From contig CAJMLD010000041.1 of assembly GCA_905214175.1 (NCBI GenBank), positions 1 through 10,479 on the forward strand: a stretch of DNA of 10,479 bases, read 5' to 3'. The notes under the pieces are model-generated. The model was not told the origin of the DNA. It saw nothing but the letters and a program-made list of their open reading frames with translations, and ran no database searches. The stretch is from an uncultured bacterium. Its GTDB lineage: Bacteria > Actinomycetota > Coriobacteriia > Coriobacteriales > Atopobiaceae. Positions 7,141-10,479 of the stretch are shown here, piece after piece (the stretch's first letter is position 1; the number at the start of each line of letters is the position of its first letter). The translations under genes and the position numbers were made by a program.

Positions 7141-7590
7141 GTGGAAGAGCCCTGGTACGCCATAACGCACGACGCGGGTCTCGATGAGGTCCTGTCGCAC
7201 GCAGCCTTGGATGAGAGGACCCTCTCGTCGTGGGCGCGCGATTGCCTGGCGGCGAGTGGTGTGCCGAGAAACGAGGCCATCCATCGCAGCCGCCTCAATC
7301 AGACCTTTGCGTATCAGATTCTTGCGGGAACGAGGCATGCCTCGCGCGACAAGCTGCTGCAACTTGCGTTTGGGATGCGGCTGGATATCCGCGATGCCTC
7401 CGAACTGCTCGAACGCGGCGGGGCGTGCCGTCTGCGGTCCGACAGTCGCCGCGACCTCGTTGTTGCGTACGCGCTTCATCACGGCATGGGTATCGAGCAG
7501 TGCGACGACCTTCTCTGGGCGCACGGCGAACGAACCATCATGCCTGATAAGGCGCAGGGCGACCACCGCTCGCAAGACCGCTCGCAGTGA
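7141..7590 (+). CDS. HTH (XRE-like) DNA-binding protein, kinase-associated copy 2
   Basis: A 149-residue paralogue of the HTH protein at 5331. The HTH region (about 41-80) has NEAIHRSRLNQTFAYQI, LAGTRHASRD and LQLAFGM. The helical extension SRRDLVVAYALHHGM (102-116) and CDDLLWAHGERTI (121-133) follow. The last ~15 residues are charged and probably disordered. I chose GTG 7141 because GGAGG (7131-7135) lies five bases upstream. ATG 7129 in the same frame lacks a ribosome-binding site, and a TTG at 7102 would lie between the palindromic element and the coding region. The gene is separated from the kinase by 91 bases carrying palindromic element 1, so it probably has its own promoter. It is likely a transcription factor for that element, although the family's true partner is unproven. 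Confidence 0.77.
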   Translation: MEEPWYAITHDAGLDEVLSHAALDERTLSSWARDCLAASGVPRNEAIHRSRLNQTFAYQILAGTRHASRDKLLQLAFGMRLDIRDASELLERGGACRLRSDSRRDLVVAYALHHGMGIEQCDDLLWAHGERTIMPDKAQGDHRSQDRSQ

Positions 7591-7610
7591 TTTAGCTGGG
7601 AGCTAATGAA
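7591..7610 (+). promoter_or_regulatory. Palindromic element 2 (operator-like) before membrane-protein genes
   Basis: The sequence is TTTAGC-TGGG-AGCTAATGAA, with inverted repeat TTAGCT-GGG-AGCTAA (7592-7606). It is the second copy of the element at 7076 and starts one base after the HTH copy 2 stop codon. ATGAAG (7606-7611) and TAGGAT (7629-7634), 17 bases apart, could be a promoter for the gene at 7698. The copies share the arms and the TGAA flank, which suggests one regulator for both units. Confidence 0.6.
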
Positions 7611-7697
7611 GAAGCCGGGGTGCCCTTCTAGGATGCACTCAGCTCCCGACAACGAACCTGGCCTTGTGGGGGCTCTGACGCAGAAGGAGGAATCCAT

Positions 7698-8513
7698 ATG
7701 AAGCGGAATGATGACGCCGCCCAGGAGAAGAACGAGGACAAGACGCCAAAGAAGCATCGCGGCAAGAAGGTCCTCGTTGTCATTCTTGTGATACTTGCGG
7801 TAATCATTGTGATGGCAGCTATTGGCGGCAACTCCTCGAAGCCATCCTCCGAGCCGTTTGATCCGGCAAACTATCAGCAGGTAGACTATGCCAAGGTCGC
7901 CAAGACCCCCGATGACTACAAGAACCAGAAACTCTATTTTGTGGGTAGCGTTGCTCAGGTCCTTGAGGGCAGCAACGAGACAGACGTTCGCCTTGCTACC
8001 GACGTGTCCGGCTATGACGACATGGTGTACGTAAAGATTGACAACTCAGTGCTTGGGGGCAATCACCTTCAGGAGGGCCAGGCGCTTGGTGTCTACGGCA
8101 CCTGCACCGGTCAGTATCACTATACGTCAGCCCTTGGAGTGGACGTTGCCATTCCCGGTATGGTCGCAGACCAGCTGGACGAGAACGTCGAAACCCCGCA
8201 GCAGCAGATGGTCGACAAGGTCCAAGCGCTCTTCGACGGGGCTAGCTTCGACAAGACCGACAAAGGCTACGGCATGTATGAGTACACCGCCACAATTGCC
8301 AATACGACTGACCAGAATCTCAGCAATGTAAGCGTTATCCTTGGCTTTTACGACGAATCGGGTACGCGTGTGGACGAGACGTACGTTAGTGCGAACTCGT
8401 GGGCTGCAGGTGAGAACGCCGTGTTTGACGCCCCTGCCACCACGGATGCCGCGCAGGTCAAGGCCGAGGTCCAGGCATTCCAGATTGGCGATGACTACTA
8501 CTCCGCGAAGTAG
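7698..8513 (+). CDS. Membrane-anchored extracellular protein with OB-like and FxLYD-like domains
   Basis: A 271-residue protein with a charged N-terminus and a basic stretch before a single transmembrane helix (about 24-42), so the C-terminal 225 residues are probably extracellular. No lipobox cysteine follows, so it is anchored by the helix. Residues about 62-160 (VDYAKVAKTPDDYKNQKLYF through GVYGTCTGQYHY to AIPGMVADQL) resemble the OB-like fold found in small exported Gram-positive proteins. Residues about 180-265 (YTATIANTTDQNLSNVSV, ILGFYDESG) resemble an FxLYD domain. Both assignments are by pattern memory only. AAGGAGG (7684-7690) gives a very strong ribosome-binding site seven bases before the ATG. 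It is preceded by palindromic element 2 and followed by a small membrane protein gene. Its function is unknown, possibly an envelope sensor or target of the neighbouring kinase module. Confidence 0.75.
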   Translation: MKRNDDAAQEKNEDKTPKKHRGKKVLVVILVILAVIIVMAAIGGNSSKPSSEPFDPANYQQVDYAKVAKTPDDYKNQKLYFVGSVAQVLEGSNETDVRLATDVSGYDDMVYVKIDNSVLGGNHLQEGQALGVYGTCTGQYHYTSALGVDVAIPGMVADQLDENVETPQQQMVDKVQALFDGASFDKTDKGYGMYEYTATIANTTDQNLSNVSVILGFYDESGTRVDETYVSANSWAAGENAVFDAPATTDAAQVKAEVQAFQIGDDYYSAK

Positions 8514-8560
8514 CTCTCGTGCCGATTTGGGTCGCTTGCTCCCAATGAAAGGAACTCACA

Positions 8561-8866
8561 ATGGCAGAAGCAAAGTCAAAGCTTGCTGAGTGGCATGACA
8601 CGGCCAAGAAGGTGTCCATTGGCTCGCTGGTGGCATCTGGTGTGCTTGGGATGGTGTATGCGTCGCTCCTCGACAAAGCGTCGAAGGCGCTGTCCGATGT
8701 CTCTACCAGCACGATAACCAGCTACCCTTTTACGTCTGCCTATCAGAGCGCCGTCACAAACGCGCAGGCAGCAATGGCGCTCTTCTACATCGCGGTTGGT
8801 GTTGCCACGATTGCGACTCTCGCGTGGTTGGCATCTAGCCTGCTCATCGCCTACAAGGAGTCTTAG
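8561..8866 (+). CDS. Small two-helix membrane protein of unknown function
   Basis: A 101-residue protein I do not recognise. A short charged N-terminus (1-17) is followed by two hydrophobic helices, about 18-37 and 71-97. Between them is a Ser/Thr-rich loop with several threonines and a proline (about 41-66), probably outside the cell if the lysine-rich N-terminus is inside. AAAGGA lies about eight bases before the ATG, which supports translation. It lies 47 bases after the OB/FxLYD protein gene, with no promoter obvious between them, and is followed 34 bases later by a strong terminator. The two genes are probably co-transcribed. It could be an accessory subunit or a member of a kinase-associated membrane complex, but nothing in its sequence proves this. 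Confidence 0.7.
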   Translation: MAEAKSKLAEWHDTAKKVSIGSLVASGVLGMVYASLLDKASKALSDVSTSTITSYPFTSAYQSAVTNAQAAMALFYIAVGVATIATLAWLASSLLIAYKES

Positions 8867-8892
8867 CGAAGCACTTTTCGGCATGAGGCGCC

Positions 8893-8945
8893 AAAAAGCG
8901 GCCGGGGTCTGCGGCACACGTCGCGGGCCCCGGCTGTCTTTGTGC
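8893..8945. terminator. Bidirectional Rho-independent terminator
   Basis: A 13-bp stem (8901-8913 with 8922-8934, two G-U pairs) encloses an 8-base loop. On plus it is followed by TGTCTTTGTGCTT, ending the membrane-protein unit. On minus, after three bases, TTTTT follows (A-run 8893-8897), ending yfcE. It sits in the convergent gap between the two. Confidence 0.85.
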
Positions 8946-8950
8946 TTGTC

Positions 8951-9511
8951 CTACTCGTCCCACACGCGGAACTCGAAGTGGCCGTTCTCGTAAATGCCGT
9001 AGCTGTGGGTTCCGTCCTTGGGGATGCCAACCGAGCCGGGGTTGAACACGGTGATTCCAGGATGGGAGTCGCTTAGCTGGTTGACCTTCTTGTGCGTGTG
9101 CCCATACACGAGTGCCGAACCCTGCGGCAGCTCGGGCCACGCGTCGACGGAATTGTGGATCCCCGGTCCCCACACGTGCCCGTGCGTGAGGAAGATGGAC
9201 ATTCCCGCGCCGTAGTTGGCGTCGGGGTCAAGCAGGACGTTGTACTCGGCCATGCAGGGAAAGTCGAGCACCATCTGGTCGACCTCTGCCTCGCAGTTGC
9301 CGCGCACGGCGATGACCTTCTCGGCAATGCCGTTGAGCATGCCAATCACCTTTTTGGGGGCGTAGTCTTCGGGGAGGTCGTTTCTCGGTCCGTGATACAG
9401 CAGGTCGCCGAGAAGAACCACGCGGTCCGGGCTCTCGGTGTCGATGGCGTCCATGAGTCGCGCGCACCAGTCGGCGGCGCCGTGGATGTCGGATGCGATG
9501 AGAAGCTTCAT
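8951..9511 (-). CDS. yfcE: Phosphodiesterase of the YfcE metallophosphoesterase family
   Basis: A 186-residue calcineurin-like phosphoesterase, the same size as E. coli YfcE (184), a metal-dependent phosphodiesterase active on artificial substrates. Metal ligands are visible in order: SDIHG (Asp8, His10), LGDLL (Asp36), RGNCEAEVDQM (Asn72), THGH (His110, His112) and YGHTHKK (His138, His140). The strings LGDLLYHGPRN and the NPGSVGIPKDGTHSY tail are characteristic of this subfamily rather than of Mre11 or cAMP phosphodiesterases. I chose the ATG at 9511 because GGGAGG lies about five bases upstream and the protein then starts MKLLIASDIHG, as is usual. A further in-frame ATG at 9538 would add nine residues not found in the family. 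The natural substrate is unknown. It stands alone and converges with the membrane-protein unit. Confidence 0.93.
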   Translation of the reverse strand: MKLLIASDIHGAADWCARLMDAIDTESPDRVVLLGDLLYHGPRNDLPEDYAPKKVIGMLNGIAEKVIAVRGNCEAEVDQMVLDFPCMAEYNVLLDPDANYGAGMSIFLTHGHVWGPGIHNSVDAWPELPQGSALVYGHTHKKVNQLSDSHPGITVFNPGSVGIPKDGTHSYGIYENGHFEFRVWDE

Positions 9512-9590
9512 GGGTACCTCCCGTGGTTGGGTTTGCATCTAGATTGTAGGCGCGGAGCGTGACGCGGGGGAGGTTTCGCTCTGCGTTGTC

Positions 9591-9607
9591 CCCGTGCTGT
9601 TCACGGG
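9591..9607. repeat. Small hairpin CCCGTG-N5-CACGGG
   Basis: A perfect 6-bp inverted repeat (9591-9596 with 9602-9607) around CTGTT. It lies between yfcE and dnaK, directly before the large inverted repeat at 9608. No T-run follows on either strand, so it is not a terminator. Confidence 0.5.
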
Positions 9608-9707
9608 AAAACTGCGGCATAATTGCAGTGCCGAGAAAGGCCGCGAGTCATCTACCTGCGGTTTTCTCAGCAGCACCTCCGACTGTCTGCAATTAACCCG
9701 CAGTTTT
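9608..9707. repeat. 21-bp inverted repeat with 58-base centre
   Basis: The arms at 9608-9628 and 9687-9707 are reverse complements at 19 of 21 bases, sharing AAAACTGCGG and TAATTGCAG with only two central bases different. The centre contains CTGCGGTTTTCTCAGCAG (from about 9656), which shares TTCTCAGCAG with the second inverted repeat (around 9816-9825). It lies in the 549-base non-coding stretch from 9512 to 10060. No coding potential is evident. Confidence 0.8.
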
Positions 9708-9754
9708 TTGGGAAGGGGCCGCCGCCGGCAGTTTCTTCCCGGGACGTCCCCCAT

Positions 9755-9828
9755 GTGCTGTTGAGAAGGAATTCGACGTTTCGTGGACCCAAGGAGCCGG
9801 ATTTTGTCGAATTCCTTCTCAGCAGTGC
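9755..9828. repeat. 23-bp near-perfect inverted repeat (long hairpin)
   Basis: The arms at 9755-9777 and 9806-9828 enclose a 28-base loop. The inner 16 bases, TGAGAAGGAATTCGAC, are perfectly complementary. The three remaining mismatches are all G-T, so an RNA from the plus strand would pair across all 23 positions. No T-run follows. It could be a structured RNA, a cruciform protein site or a REP-like repeat. Confidence 0.85.
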
Positions 9829-9838
9829 CCGAGAGACG

Positions 9839-9872
9839 GCCGTCCGCGTACCTGGGGGGCAGCCGTCCGCGT
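9839..9872 (+). repeat. Direct repeat of 11 bases, 23-base period
   Basis: GCCGTCCGCGT occurs at 9839-9849 and again at 9862-9872. The first copy overlaps the 10-bp palindrome GACGGCCGTC (9836-9845). It lies just upstream of the dnaK promoter region. Its role is unknown. Confidence 0.6.
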
Positions 9873-9927
9873 GATTGAGGAGTGCCACATAGCCCCGCGC
9901 CCACCCCTTGCGCCGGGCGGCGTTAAA

Positions 9928-9965
9928 AAATCTCATGCAAAGAGACTTAGATAATGTATAAAGTC
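9928..9965 (+). promoter_or_regulatory. Likely dnaK promoter region with dyads
   Basis: The AT-rich patch has GATAAT (9950-9955) and TATAAA (9957-9962) as candidate -10 boxes, with no good -35. The near-palindrome AAATCTC-N7-GAGACTT (9928-9948, six of seven pairs) has the 7-7-7 geometry of the actinobacterial HspR (HAIR) site but not its CTTGAGT sequence. GACTT-N12-AAGTC (9944-9965) is a second dyad spanning the -10. The CIRCE element of HrcA is absent. A leader of about 95 bases follows. Confidence 0.4.
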
Positions 9966-10060
9966 AAACCGTAGGGGGCATAAGACAGAACGTACAAGAG
10001 CGAACAAAGCGCTGAGCACGGCAAATGTCGCAGCGGCGCAGAAGGAAAGGAACGAACACC

Positions 10061-10479
10061 ATGGGCAAGATTCTCGGTATTGACCTTGGTACAACCAACT
10101 CTGCAATGGCAGTCCTCGAGGGCGGTCAGCCCACCATCATCGTGAACGCGGAGGGCGACCGCACCACCCCGTCCGTCGTTGGCTTCCGTGCCGACGGCGA
10201 CCGTATTGTGGGCAAGGCTGCAAAGAACCAGGCCGTCACTAACCCCAAGAACACGGTCTTCTCGATCAAGCGTTTCATGGGCCGTCGCTATGACGAGGTT
10301 GGCTCCGAGCTCAAGACTGTCCCGTACACCGTCAAGAGCGGCACCGGCAACCGCGCCGTTGTCGAGATTGACGGCGAGGACTTCACGCCTGAGCAGATCA
10401 GCGCCATGATCCTTGGCAAGATGAAGGCAGACGCCGAGAAGTACCTCGGCGAGCCCGTCACCGAGGCTGTCATCACCGT
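10061..10479 (+). CDS. dnaK: Chaperone DnaK (Hsp70), 5' part, cut by window end
   Basis: The first 139 codons of an Hsp70 chaperone, running off the window without a stop codon. The N-terminus MGKILGIDLGTTNSAMAVLEGG carries the phosphate-1 motif DLGTTNS (8-14) of the actin-like ATPase domain. The following segments AEGDRTTPSVVGF, NPKNTVFSIKRFMGR and FTPEQISAMILGKMK are characteristic of bacterial DnaK, as against HscA. DnaK refolds and holds unfolded proteins with DnaJ and GrpE, in the cytoplasm. GAAGGAAAGG lies about ten bases before the ATG, a rather wide but acceptable spacing. In actinobacteria dnaK usually heads a grpE-dnaJ-hspR operon, which would lie to the right of the window. Confidence 0.97.
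   Translation, partial: MGKILGIDLGTTNSAMAVLEGGQPTIIVNAEGDRTTPSVVGFRADGDRIVGKAAKNQAVTNPKNTVFSIKRFMGRRYDEVGSELKTVPYTVKSGTGNRAVVEIDGEDFTPEQISAMILGKMKADAEKYLGEPVTEAVIT

Noticed and set aside
9512..9538. Upstream ATG for yfcE
   Set aside because: The family starts at MKLLIASDIHG, and GGGAGG precedes that ATG.
9755..9828. Terminal inverted repeats of a transposon
   Set aside because: Only 28 bases separate the arms and no target duplication is visible, so it is a hairpin rather than an element with ends.
9539..9950. Small open frames between yfcE and dnaK
   Set aside because: They run through the inverted repeats on both strands, lack ribosome-binding sites and show no recognisable protein.

Overview
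This is a GC-rich bacterial chromosomal window with ordinary housekeeping genes on both strands. The codon use, a MetA-type (not MetX) homoserine acyltransferase, a tRNA without encoded CCA and the overall gene style fit an actinobacterium of the Coriobacteriia (Olsenella/Atopobium-like). That placement is an inference from style, not from a marker gene. There is no phage, insertion sequence, CRISPR array or ribosomal RNA gene. Layout: lemA (minus) ends at a strong terminator at the left edge. Upstream of it, on the same strand, lies tRNA-Ser(UGA). tadA (plus) is divergent from the tRNA. An RlmI-like rRNA methyltransferase and a DEAD-box RNA helicase follow, both on minus and probably co-transcribed. 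A divergent intergenic region of about 270 bases separates the helicase from metA (plus). It has a promoter whose -10 box sits inside an inverted repeat, then a leader of about 170 bases. Next comes the most unusual part, about 5.33-8.87 kb, all on plus. metA overlaps a small HTH gene by one base (TGATG). That gene abuts a membrane-anchored Ser/Thr protein kinase, and a second HTH gene paralogous to the first follows. After these come a single-pass membrane protein with OB-like and FxLYD-like parts and a small two-helix membrane protein. A near-identical palindromic element, TTTAGC-N4-AGCTAATGAA, stands before the second HTH gene and again before the membrane-protein pair. This suggests a shared regulator, perhaps one of the HTH proteins. 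The group looks like a membrane signalling module (kinase, two regulators, surface protein) that I do not recognise as a described system. A bidirectional terminator closes it. On minus, a YfcE-type phosphodiesterase converges on that terminator. Between yfcE and the 5' end of dnaK (plus, cut by the window edge) lie about 550 non-coding bases. They hold two large inverted repeats, a direct repeat and the dnaK promoter/leader. MetA has the residues expected of an acetyl-CoA-using enzyme (Glu111), so it should be called homoserine O-acetyltransferase rather than succinyltransferase.
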